This document shows positions 1 to 7,681 of a stretch of DNA of 14,926 nucleotides, one piece after another (position 1 is the first letter of the stretch; every line of letters begins with the position of its first letter). Under the pieces are notes generated by a model that saw only the letters and a program-made list of their open reading frames with translations, was not told the origin of the DNA and made no database searches. Position numbers and translations under genes: made by a program. Source of the stretch: Scytalidium lignicola (Eukaryota > Ascomycota > Leotiomycetes); assembly GCA_002812745.2 (NCBI GenBank), contig NCSJ02000592.1:1-14926 (forward strand), given 5' to 3'.

Positions 1-1
1 A

Positions 2-1318
2 GCATTTGCTTAATTTATTATGGCTTTTTTACCACCCAAAATTGTACAATGTGATAACGGCAAGGAATTTAAAGATGCTTTCCTTATATTACTACGCAAA
101 TATGGTATTCGAATAATCAATGGGAAACCAAGATCACCTCAAACTCAAGGCCTTGTCGAACAAGCTAATGGAGTTGTTGAAGCTAAAATAAGAGCTTGGA
201 AAATGGATAATGGTTCAACTGAATGGGCTGATGGATTAGTGGAGATCACATTGGCTATCAACACTCAAAAACATTCAACAATCAATTGTACACCTGCTGA
301 ACTCTTATTCAGGGATCGTAGCACTTATATTGATTGGCTAGACAGTCAAAAACGCAAGGATCCTGCAATTGGAGTACTTCAAGAGGATTCAAATGAAGCT
401 TCAATATATACTTTAGATTCAGAACCAGAACTAATGGTTACTACTCAAAGTGATATATTAGCTAATCCACAAGTGCTTACTATGGGCCATTCAAGAGTTG
501 ATATTGATATTCATTCACAATCACACTCACAAGTTACTATGCGAATTAGTCCTGAAAGTGGTTCAGAGATTAATGTACGAATCACTCCACCAATCAGGAA
601 TTCTCCTGAACAGTGGTTTGACACTGAAACCAATATTCAAACAAGTATCGAAGTTGAATCTTCCATGACTACCACTACAGCTACTACAACTACAGCAATT
701 CAATCAACAGACCTAGTGATTCAGAAAGCACAGCAATAAATGCAAAAAGCAAGGGTCAAAATGGTAGAAAAGTACTCAAAACGTCATGATATTCAACACT
801 TTGATATTGGAGATATTGTTGCATTAAAGATTCCCAGGGAAGACAGAACAGTTACTGATAATCGACGGTTATATGGTCAAATATTAGATGAACCACACCC
901 TCACAGATATAAGGTTATTACCCAATCAGGAATCATTAACCGTTTAATGCCAACTAAGGATTTAGGAGTGGTTGACAAAAGCCTTTGGCCAGATATTACC
1001 ATTCCAGAGAGCACAAAACAAGTCACATTAACTTTGGCAGCTAGGGAGGCATCTACAAGCCAGCGAATTAGGATATCATGCCAGTGTAAAGGACAGTGTA
1101 ACACCAAGAGATGTCGTTGTTTCAAGGAAGGAAAGAATTGTACTGTACATTGTCATAAGGATGAGCATGATTGTGGACAGCTGTCAGATCTAGCAATTCG
1201 CACTGAAAAGGCCTTGGTTGAGCCACCTGAACATTCTAAAAGAAAGCGTGCAAGGGCAGATACTATGGGCAATGTTGTTAGTTTAACTGGCCATGGAATA
1301 GCAATTGATTTAGATTAG
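2..1318 (+). pseudogene. DDE integrase of a Ginger- or Gypsy-like element, with CXC cysteine-rich tail (5' truncated, two in-frame stops)
   Basis: One frame runs from the window edge to the TAG at 1316-1318, broken by TAA at 11-13 and 737-739. Seen: the second half of a retroviral-type integrase core, with the catalytic Asp in CDNG (codon 53-55), 34 intervening residues, and the Glu in GLVEQANG (codon 158-160); then a Ser/Thr/Gln-rich spacer; then after the second stop a GPY/F-like module (FDIGDIVALKIPRED...LYGQILDEP) and a cysteine cluster with CxC, x3 C, x4 CxC, x6 C, x3 C, x6 C, like Tesmin/TSO1 CXC domains; then a basic KRKRAR stretch. Integrase plus CXC tail resembles the KRBA2/SCAND3-like integrases related to Ginger DNA transposons; the assignment to Ginger rather than Gypsy is inference. 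The first catalytic Asp and the N-terminus lie upstream of the window. Both stops could come from CAA to TAA, a RIP-type change, though the region is otherwise much less mutated than the rest. Confidence 0.75.
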
Positions 1319-1388
1319 ATTAGCAATTGAATGGCACTTGAAATGGTCCCAAAAGTGGCTCAAAAAGTGATTCAAAAGAGTGGCCATT

Positions 1389-1457
1389 TGCGTATGGGCC
1401 GGCCGATTGGCGAATGGGCCGGCCCATTTGCAAATGGCCCGAATTGGCGTATGGGCC
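1389..1457. repeat. Short GC-rich direct repeats with a palindrome
   Basis: Three near copies of a GCGTATGGGCCGG-type unit (about 1390, 1409 and 1447) surround the 14-base perfect palindrome CCATTTGCAAATGG at 1424-1437. The cluster lies between the integrase stop and the terminal hairpin. It is absent from the related terminus at 5257-5443. Confidence 0.6.
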
Positions 1458-1504
1458 GGAACATATACGTAATATACTGTTGTGCTATTCCATGGTTGTT
1501 GTAC

Positions 1505-1560
1505 GATTAGGGGTGGGAGAGCGAAGCTGTAGGAGCTTCGCTCGTTCCCACTACCTAATC
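1505..1560. repeat. Long imperfect hairpin near the element terminus
   Basis: The left arm (1505-1528) and right arm (1534-1560) pair with a 5-base loop. The 10 loop-proximal bases pair perfectly (1519-1528 with 1534-1543) and the outer seven also pair perfectly (1505-1511 with 1554-1560). Small bulges lie between. A mutated counterpart is at 5341-5384. Confidence 0.7.
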
Positions 1561-1619
1561 GGGACTAGCTTACAGGGGCACGTGAATATCACGTGTACGT
1601 AACCACTATTCTACCAACA

Positions 1620-1721
1620 CTAAATGTTGTTTTTCATATAATAATAAAACTTTTTAAGTCTTAAGACTTTAATAAGAGCTTTTTCTTTTACTTGTTCTAA
1701 ATGTTATTCTTCTTGAAGATA
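1620..1721. other. Short AT-rich spacer between two elements
   Basis: No gene seen. It contains the 14-base perfect palindrome AAGTCTTAAGACTT (1656-1669) and two near copies of CTAAATGTTRTTYTTC (about 1620 and 1698). It separates the integrase element from the LTR of Gypsy copy A. Confidence 0.5.
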
Positions 1722-2083
1722 TGTTATGGGTTTTACCTAATAAGCTGATTGGTGTAAGCCTGAGGCTTGGTACACAGAAGGTATACATAGAGAACCTAAC
1801 AATCAAGGGTTACGTGATGGAGTCTTAAGATCCCTGGGGGACTCTAAAGGACTCCAATGACTCTAGAGGACTCCAATGACTCTAAGGGATCCAAATGGAT
1901 TTCTTTATTTATATAAGCATACTGTAAGAACATAAGAGTAAACTCCTCATGTTTAACTTAAATACATTACTAAATCCTACCTTTGACTTAATCACCTGCT
2001 TAAGTGTCTCTTGTTTTTGCTGTCCCTGAACATCTACCTTATCCTTGGCTATTTAATAACCTGGATAACATAGTTTTATAATA
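1722..2083 (+). repeat. 5' LTR of Gypsy copy A
   Basis: This is a 362-base forward copy of the LTR family found five times in the window (also 6613-6967, 8317-8658, 11570-11912, 13724-14079). It begins TGTTATGGG and ends TATAATA, the mutated form of the TGTAACA end seen in the best copy. U3 holds a duplicated GGACTCCAATGACTCTA segment (about 1849-1890). A TATATAAG box lies at 1910-1917, with the probable transcription start some 40 bases downstream. Differences from the 11570 copy are mainly C-to-T and G-to-A. Acidic gag follows 21 bases after the end, which fixes the orientation. Confidence 0.85.
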
Positions 2084-2093
2084 TTTTAAACAT
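2084..2093 (+). promoter_or_regulatory. Probable self-priming primer-binding site of copy A
   Basis: The bases just after the LTR contain TTAAACAT (2086-2093). This is the exact complement of ATGTTTAA at 1949-1956, about 40 bases downstream of the LTR TATA box, where the RNA 5' end should lie. Tf1/sushi chromoviruses prime reverse transcription from their own RNA 5' end in this way. I recognised no tRNA-complementary site here. The mechanism is inference. Confidence 0.45.
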
Positions 2094-2104
2094 TACTTAT
2101 CTTG

Positions 2105-3310
2105 ATGAATCAGGATTTAAAAACAAATATACTAGTAGATAACAATAATAATGAACAACAACTTGAAGAAAGTTCTAAAGAAGGCTTTGAAGAAGAATCT
2201 GAAGAGGAATCTGAAGAAGAATCTGAGGAAAGTTTAGAAGATAGTTCTGAAGAAGACTAAGGTAAGAACTAGACTATTAAAGAAACTAACATTTAAGAAG
2301 GAGTATTAAAGGAAATTGTTATACTACTAAAGTAACTTATTAAGTCAACAAAAAGATCAACTATTAAAGAATTGTTAAAGGTTACAAGAAAAAGACTAGT
2401 ACCTTTATTACTCAAATCTAACTTAAAGCTAGTACTAATATTAAGAGTTCTAAGCTTAGACTTTGATCTAGACTCTGAACTAAAGAATAACATTGAACAA
2501 ATCTTAATAATAACCTTTAAAGAAGTTAAAATCATTAGACTAAACCTGTTTTATAAAGATAAAAAGAAGTTGAAAGTATATCTTACTCAGATAAAAACTT
2601 ATTTAATATTAAATAATCAATTATTACTTAAAGATATGTATAAGGTTTTATAAGTATTAACATACTTGAGAAAAGTAGTTAAAACTTAGTTTCAACCCTT
2701 TAAAGATAAATAGTTCACAATAAACAAAGAAATAAAGAAGTAAGAAGTAATTAACATTATTATAAGTTAAGTCAATTACATAAGAGAACTCAAATGCTTA
2801 TACAAAGATGTTAACAAGAAAAAGAATGTTAAGAAGTAATTAACTTATCTTAAACAAACCAAGAGTTTAAGTAAGTATATAATGCTTTATCATTAATATG
2901 TAGTATCAGTTAATTAAGAAGAAGAAACATATATACATTAGTATAAAATCAACTTGAAAGACTTTATCAAAGAAGAATTATATTAACAACTTGTAATTAT
3001 TACATTTAACACTCTTATTAACTTGTTTATCAAGATCAAGAATAAGCAATATAAGATGAGCTTAGACAAGAAGGATAAATCTTACTTTAACAAAAGGAAG
3101 ACTAATAGAAAAAAAGGATTATGAAGACCTTATAAAGTTAGATACTATGAAGAAAGGAAAAACCTTTAAAAGGAAAGAAAAGAAGTACTTTAAAGGAAGG
3201 AGTAAGAAAAGGAATTCTTTTAGAATCTCCTTTGAAGAACTTAATAAAAAGAAGAAAAAAACAAGTTATACTTCAAATATAAACTTCTAAGACATATAAC
3301 AAACATTTAT
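2105..3310 (+). pseudogene. gag: Gypsy gag of copy A, RIP-mutated
   Basis: Gag would form the particle shell and bind RNA. The ATG at 2105 begins a 51-codon acidic leader rich in Glu and Ser, ending at TAA 2258. The same frame then continues past many TAA/TAG codons. A capsid segment is readable around 2530-2700 (LFYKDKKKLKVYLTQIKTYL, then YLRKVVKT-stop-FQPF), matching the fungal retrotransposon Gag pattern of Phe/Tyr...LKxFLTQ...YLRG..WFQP. The nucleocapsid zinc knuckle is at 3269-3310: spacing C-x2-C-x4-H-x4-C is intact but all three Cys now read Tyr, while the His remains. The 3' part has frame breaks. Copy B (8680-9877) aligns throughout, differing mainly by transitions. The start is supported because copy B has ATA at the same place and identical spacing to the first stop. 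Confidence 0.8.
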
Positions 3311-4229
3311 AAGAAGAATAATAAGTTGAGTATATTAGTTAAAGTTGAAATTATAAGAATTTTAAGAATCAAGAATATCTTATTAGAATTATCAAAAGAA
3401 GAAAGCTTGAATTTAAAAGAAATGTCTAATAAGGAAATTAATAAAGTAACATTTGTAATAATAAGAAAGACTTAGTATATAAGATACCCTTAAGACAAGG
3501 AACAAACTGAGAACTCAAATAAATGAAGATCAATTCTAAAAGTTAATAAAATACAAATGATTATGCTAATAAACTTCAAAGTTATACTAATAAAATAATA
3601 TCTTATTTCAAGAGAAGCATTGATCTTAAGATATTATCTAATGATTAATATAAAAGGACTAAGGGAGTAAGAAATCCTAAACAGAAGTCAACTTTATAAA
3701 ACTATATAATAAGAGGAAATAATTGTTAAAGAATAAGAACTTGACTTTGAAGATCTTACTCTAGTTTATAAGACTAACCTTCAGAGTATTATCATAAAAA
3801 GAAGAATATATAAGTTCCTTTTACTAGTNAAAAAGAACTTGAATATAAGACAACTTTGACTAGATGCTTGAAGATGCTTAGATAATAATAGAAGAAAGAT
3901 TAAGCTATATTATGTAAAGATAATATAACTTATAATAAGGAGACTATCTAATGATAACTTTCTGATAAGACTAAATAAAAGCAGAAATATAATATAAGAA
4001 AATCTAAGGCTTAAGAAAATCAATAGAATAATTACTTAAAGCTGAATAGTATTATGCTTAACAAAGAGAACTTGTTAAGATTGTTATTGAACAAGTTAAC
4101 TAAGATATAGAAGTTTTACTTATGGTTAATGAATTAGAAGAAGATTCATTACCTTTGGAATTACTTATTATGCTATCAAAGGAAGATGAATTAATATAAA
4201 GAGTTAATTAACAATTTAATCAAGAAGTA
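3311..4229 (+). pseudogene. Post-Gag linker of copy A, truncated before protease
   Basis: This stretch aligns with 9878-10800 of copy B and lies between the zinc knuckle and the protease position. Parts read as coding with only RIP-type stops, for example around 3740-3820 (a segment with LVYKTNLQSI) and around 4080-4229 (VNELEED-like, followed by an acidic stretch). I recognise no domain. Homology with copy B stops at about 4229, where inserted sequence begins. The matching protease region seen in copy B is absent from copy A. Confidence 0.55.
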
Positions 4230-4231
4230 AT

Positions 4232-4777
4232 AACTAGACTGGCCAGACCGTTGCATNNTGGACCATGGTCCCGTCCGGACGAGACTGTAAGCCACACGGT
4301 CTTGTCCGCAAAAATTTAAGCGAGACCGTAAGCCACACGGTTTAGTCTCAAGGTTTTGAGACCAAACCGTGAAACGGTCCCCACTTTTGTTGTCAGACCA
4401 GACCGTAGTCTCACGGTCTGGTCTCAAAATTTTAATCTCAGACTGTAGACTGTACAGTCTGGACCGTGAGACCGTAACGCTAGACCGTAACGGTAATATA
4501 ACCTAAATTGGAAATAAGCTTTACCTGATTAAGGAATATTAACGTCAGACTGTACAGTCTGGCTGGACCAGACCGTGGAGACCAGACCGTACAGTCTGAC
4601 ACTAATATTCGGTCTCCACATTTGTTGTCAGACCAGACTGTAGTCTCACGGTCTGGTCTCAAAATTTTGGCTTCAGACCATGGTCTGTACAGTCCAGACC
4701 GTACAGACCACGGTCTCGAAACGGTCCCCACAAAACCCACGGTCTGGTCCGGTCTGGACCGATCGGCCAGTCTAGTT
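4232..4777. mobile_element. GC-rich inverted-repeat (MITE/foldback-like) element
   Basis: A perfect 13-base inverted repeat, AACTAGACTGGCC at 4232-4244 and its complement at 4765-4777, bounds this stretch. It can also be read as a CTAG target duplication (4234-4237 and 4772-4775) around a 534-base element with ACTGGCC...GGCCAGT ends. The interior is packed with AGACCGT/ACGGTCT words in both orientations, 14- to 16-base palindromes such as CAGACTGTACAGTCTG (4546-4561), and a segment of about 55 bases repeated at about 4378-4433 and 4614-4669. No transposase. It is far richer in C and G than its surroundings and little RIP-mutated, so it is probably a recent arrival or too short to be targeted. 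Open frames inside it are repeat artefacts. Confidence 0.7.
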
Positions 4778-5256
4778 CTTTCTAAGTATTCCCTTGTATA
4801 TATGTGTTATATGAAAGTTTAATGGATATGGTTTAAAAGTAAGGTTGAAGTTAAAGTTGGATAAGGTTTAAGTTATAGTTATAAGTTGTGAAAGTTATAA
4901 AAAGAGTATAATGATCTTTGAGATTGTAAAGGTGTTGTAAAGAGTAATATTCATTATAAGGAGTATGTTGTAAAAGAGTATTTTCAAGTAAAAGTGAAGG
5001 GTTGTAAAAGAGTGTTTTTAAAAGGTCAAAAGGCTGATTACTTAGATTTGGCAAGAAATAGTATATTTCTTTTGAAATACAGTATTTCCCCTCTTTGACT
5101 GAAGACTTATAAGCTTTGAGCAAGAGAAGAGCTTTTTAAGAAGAGTACTTTGTAAACAGACATGAATAGGCCTTGAAACCTTGACAATGAAACAAGTTAT
5201 TAGATTATTATAAAATGAGGTTGTAGTTTCTTGATCTGTATGTACAAACTGATCAG
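4778..5256. other. AT-rich unassigned filler between two insertions
   Basis: No recognisable gene. It is not homologous by eye to the Gypsy copies, so it belongs to the inserted DNA that replaced part of pol. It contains three degenerate tandem units (4934-5033) and two adjacent quasi-palindromes of GAAATA(..)TATTTC type at 5055-5069 and 5074-5088. A 90-codon open frame on the minus strand runs through the repeats and has no recognisable domain. Confidence 0.5.
4934..5033. repeat. Three degenerate tandem repeats of 33-34 bases
   Basis: Units start with GTTGTAAARGAGT at 4934, 4967 and 5001. The first 12-13 bases are well kept and the remainder diverges. Confidence 0.55.
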
Positions 5257-5443
5257 TGTTAGTATACTATTGATATAACATGTAATACATTACTTTATAA
5301 GTGATATACTAGTTGTGTTAATGGTTGATTGATTGTAAAGGTAGTAAGGTAGAGTTGTAGCTTAAGGTTACAACTTCTTACTACTTAATTAAGACTAGCT
5401 AGTATGTGACTGATTGTGTCCACACATGACTAGTCTACCAACA
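5257..5443. mobile_element. 187-base RIP-mutated relative of the first element's terminus (MITE-like)
   Basis: The left end TGTTAGTATACTA (5257) and the right end, read on the other strand, TGTTGGTAGACTA, match at 11 of 13 bases. Inside, the order is the same as at 1470-1619: a GATATACT box, a hairpin (GTAGTAAG 5341-5348 with CTTACTAC 5377-5384, and GTTGTA 5354-5359 with TACAAC 5369-5374), GACTAGCT, a CACA/TGTG inverted repeat, then TCTACCAACA. The right boundary is sharp because RT coding resumes at 5444. No target duplication is visible, and the left flank is not RT, so this may be only part of a longer insertion. It is probably a deletion derivative of the integrase element. Confidence 0.5.
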
Positions 5444-6612
5444 GTTATATTGTTTAGATTAACAAACATACTTGTTATAATATAAAGGATTGTAAACAAG
5501 GTTATTAAAGAATACTTNAAAAAAGTTTATAATAGTATATCTAGACAATATCTTGATATTTTCAAAAATGTTAAAAGAATATAGAATCCATATAAAAATT
5601 ATTCTTAAAGTATTATNAAAAAGTAAGCTTTTGATATAAGTTAAAGAAATGCAAATTCTATAAAATAAAAGTATAATTTTTAAGATATATTATAATACAT
5701 AATAAGGTTAAAACAACTAAGGAGAAAACTAAAACCATCAAGGAATAAACAATACTTAGAATAGTTAAGGAATTATAAAGCTTTTTAAGCTTTACAAACT
5801 ATTATCAAAAATTTATAAAGAATTATTCAAGAATAATATTATTATTAACTAAATTAACTAAGAAGGATATATTATATAAATAAGGGAAAGAATAACAAGA
5901 AGCATTTAACATAGTCAAAAAAGCTTTTGAAGAAGATTAAAGCCTTAGAATCTTCAACTTAAAAAGACTTGTTCAAATTAAAATAAATGTATTAGATTAT
6001 GCTTTAAGTATAGTTTTAAGCTAACAAGACAAATAAAGAAGTTAAAAACCACTTGCTTATTATTTAAAGAAGTTTAGCTTAACTAAGTAAAACTACTTTA
6101 TCTATAACAAGGAATTATTAACAATAATAAATACATTAAGGAAATGAAGGATATATATAATAAAAGTAAGAGAATAAATAGAAATATTAATAGATCACAT
6201 AAATCTGAAGTACTTTATAACATTTAAAGAGTTAAACACAAGACAAGCTAAATAAGTAAAGACTTTGTTAGAATATGATTTTAAGATTTAACATATTAAG
6301 AGGACTAACAATGAACAAGTAGATATTCTTAATCAAAAACCAGAGTATATAAACAAAGAAGAATTAAGCTTGTAACAAGTAGTCTTAACAGATAATAAAG
6401 AAGGAATTACTTATAATTAAGGATAATTAATGTTTATATTAACAATAGTTAATAAAAACTAGATTAACAAAATTCAAAATAAATTATTTAAGGAAAACTT
6501 AAAAGACAATAAACATAAGTTCAAAGAAGATTAATAAGAACAAATTAACAAGTTATAGTACAAGGACAAGAAGTTGTATATCCTTAAGAAGCTGTTAAAA
6601 GAATTCTTAAAA
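5444..6612 (+). pseudogene. pol: Gypsy pol of copy A: RT C-terminal half, RNase H, integrase start
   Basis: If the single Ns at 5518 and 5617 are ignored, one frame runs the whole length, with stops of the kind RIP makes from Gln, Trp and Arg codons. RT begins at LFRLTN (5450-5467), the mutated PFGLTNAPATFQR motif, and reaches YLDN at 5538-5549, the mutated YxDD active site. The connection and FTNYYQKFIKNYS segment follow at about 5790-5830. RNase H spans about 5830-6330: IKINVLDYAL holds the first catalytic Asp, now Asn (5986-5988); YNKELL keeps its Glu and LIDHINL its Asp. From 6500 the integrase N-terminal segment KLYILKKLLKEFLK appears and is cut at 6612 by the inverted LTR of R1. Protease and the first RT motifs are missing. 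It is not functional. Confidence 0.85.
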
Positions 6613-6967
6613 TGTTACNAAAACTAAGTTATCCAGGTCACTGGATAGCTAGGGGTAAGGTAGATGTTCAAGGACAANNGAAATGTATGACATACAAGCA
6701 GGTTGCTAGGTTGAAGGTAGGATACAGTAATGTATTTAGGTTGAACATGAGGAGTCTACTCTTATGTTCTTACAGTATGCTTATATAGATAATGAAATCC
6801 AACTGGACCTTTTAGACTTCCCCAAGTCCTCTAGGTCTATGGACTCCTTGGACCCTCTTAGGTCCTCTGGGTCCTAGTCATGTGATTGCTAGGTTCTCTA
6901 TATACACTTTGCTATGTATCAAGCTTCAGGCTTATACTAATCAGCTTGTTAGGTAAAACCTGTAACA
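6613..6967 (-). repeat. 3' LTR of reverse copy R1
   Basis: This is a 355-base copy of the window's LTR family on the minus strand, running TGTTAC... to ...TGTAACA as read on plus. The TATA box (TATATAAG on minus) is at 6780-6787. It is moderately RIP-mutated, less than copies A, B and R2. It is the 3' LTR because pol-derived coding on the minus strand lies on its right and a purine-rich tract adjoins it. It interrupts the integrase of copy A. Confidence 0.85.
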
Positions 6968-6982
6968 TTATCCCTTTTCTAT
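6968..6982 (-). promoter_or_regulatory. Polypurine tract of R1
   Basis: Read on the minus strand, the bases just upstream of the LTR are TATAGAAAAGGGATAA, a purine-rich run directly abutting TGTTACAGG. This is the expected site for plus-strand priming. R2 has a similar tract (AAAAAAGAGGATA) at 14080-14092. Confidence 0.5.
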
Positions 6983-7056
6983 ACTAGTATTGCCTTGATA
7001 CTTAACTATTGTCATGAACAGTCTTGTTGTTTGTTAATTCATTCTTTCCTTTCAAC

Positions 7057-7681
7057 ATGTTACTAAAACGCTTGTACTCTGATGATATTGTTCTAGAAGA
7101 AAAAGGAAGATCAAGGAAATACAAAGAAAGGTTAGGTCTAGGAGATTATATTGAGGATAACAGTATTAAAATGTCTTCTTGTTCTTTTTNGTTAGCGAAA
7201 TGGCAAAACTTGTAAAATGGTCTTCGATTCAAGTAGGTGTGGCGAGTATGCCTAATGTAGGCAGAGGTGTGATTATGATGATTTGCTTGTTTCCTCCTAG
7301 GATGTTTATCGAAGAGAAAAGGCATGTCTAGATGAGGAGGAGGAGAAAACTGTATAGGCTTTAGCCTCCATTTCTTAGGAAATGACTGAAAAGGCAGCTT
7401 GCCTTGCTTGGCTTTGTAAACAGCGAAACTTCCTTTAGAAACATGCTGGTAAGATGTTTCATTGTAGGCTGAAGACCCTTGACAAGCTGGATGTTGTAGA
7501 AGAGAAAGAGAAGTAAGAGAAACAGAATTCCTTACAACCCTCAGAGTTGTATTCTGCTGACTTAGGCATGGCTTCTTCTGCTGTTGACCTCTTCTTCTCT
7601 GACCTTGTGATTCCATTGCCTGGAAATCTGTTCTGGGATAAGTTTGGTGATATGCCTTTAGTAACTCCTTACAGCTCATGA
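7057..7681 (+). pseudogene. Antisense accessory gene of a chromovirus: Zn(II)2Cys6-like protein (R1 copy)
   Basis: This gene runs opposite to the pol of R1 and lies between pol's end and the 3' LTR. ATG 7057 to TGA 7679-7681 gives about 207 residues if the N at 7190 is ignored, with seven in-frame TAG/TAA codons of RIP type. The N-terminus reads YSDDIVLEEKGRSRKYKERL. The cysteine cluster follows at 7180-7270 with spacing C-x2-C-x6-C-x8-C-x2-C-x6-C: Cys codons at 7180, 7211, 7238 and 7268, one Cys now Tyr at 7247, and one codon split by the N. That spacing fits the fungal Zn(II)2Cys6 consensus. A Glu/Lys/Arg-rich, probably helical part follows (KQRNFL, LKTLDKLDVVEEKEK), then a Ser/Pro/Phe tail. 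R2 (14170-14763) has the same frame and motifs. Similar cysteine-plus-LDELD proteins are, from memory, common unannotated proteins of filamentous ascomycetes. DNA binding or control of the element is inference. Confidence 0.7.

Larger units (their letters stand above)
1319..1619 (+). mobile_element. 3' terminal non-coding region of the integrase element, ending TCTACCAACA
   Basis: Between the integrase stop and 1619 the sequence is non-coding and structured. It holds short GC-rich repeats, a 56-base imperfect hairpin and a CACGTG-containing quasi-palindrome near 1579-1595. It ends TCTACCAACA at 1610-1619, after which base composition drops sharply to AT-rich. I take 1619 as the element's right end because the same hairpin, GACTAGCT box and TCTACCAACA terminus recur at 5340-5443, where recognisable RT coding sequence resumes at the next base. 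TG...CA type termini fit integrase-mobilised elements. The left end is outside the window. Confidence 0.55.

Noticed and set aside
901..1125. 74-codon open frame on minus inside the integrase gene
   Set aside because: It lies antisense to the clearly coding GPY/F and CXC region and has no recognisable motif; a shadow.
2084..2110. tRNA primer-binding site
   Set aside because: I saw no clear complement to a tRNA 3' end, and complementarity to the LTR's own transcript start region explains the site better.
2293..2535. 80-codon minus frame antisense to gag, also present in copy B at 8868-9110
   Set aside because: RIP makes TAA/TAG on the coding strand, which read as Leu codons on the other strand, so antisense frames stay open by default. 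The similarity between the two copies follows from their gag homology.
4370..4670. Possible CRISPR-like array from repeated ~55-base blocks
   Set aside because: Only two copies of the block, 236 bases apart, with inverted copies of the short words and eukaryotic transposon context.
4191..4740. Minus-strand open frames rich in Trp-Ser and Arg-Pro-Asp in the GC-rich block
   Set aside because: They are translations of the AGACCGT/ACGGTCT repeats, with repeated peptide words and no domain.
4622..4822. 66-codon plus-strand frame in the same block
   Set aside because: The same repeat-derived low complexity, running over the end of the inverted-repeat element.
4851..5123. 90-codon minus frame
   Set aside because: It covers the 33-base tandem repeats and gives a repetitive peptide without a recognisable domain; no second copy to support it.
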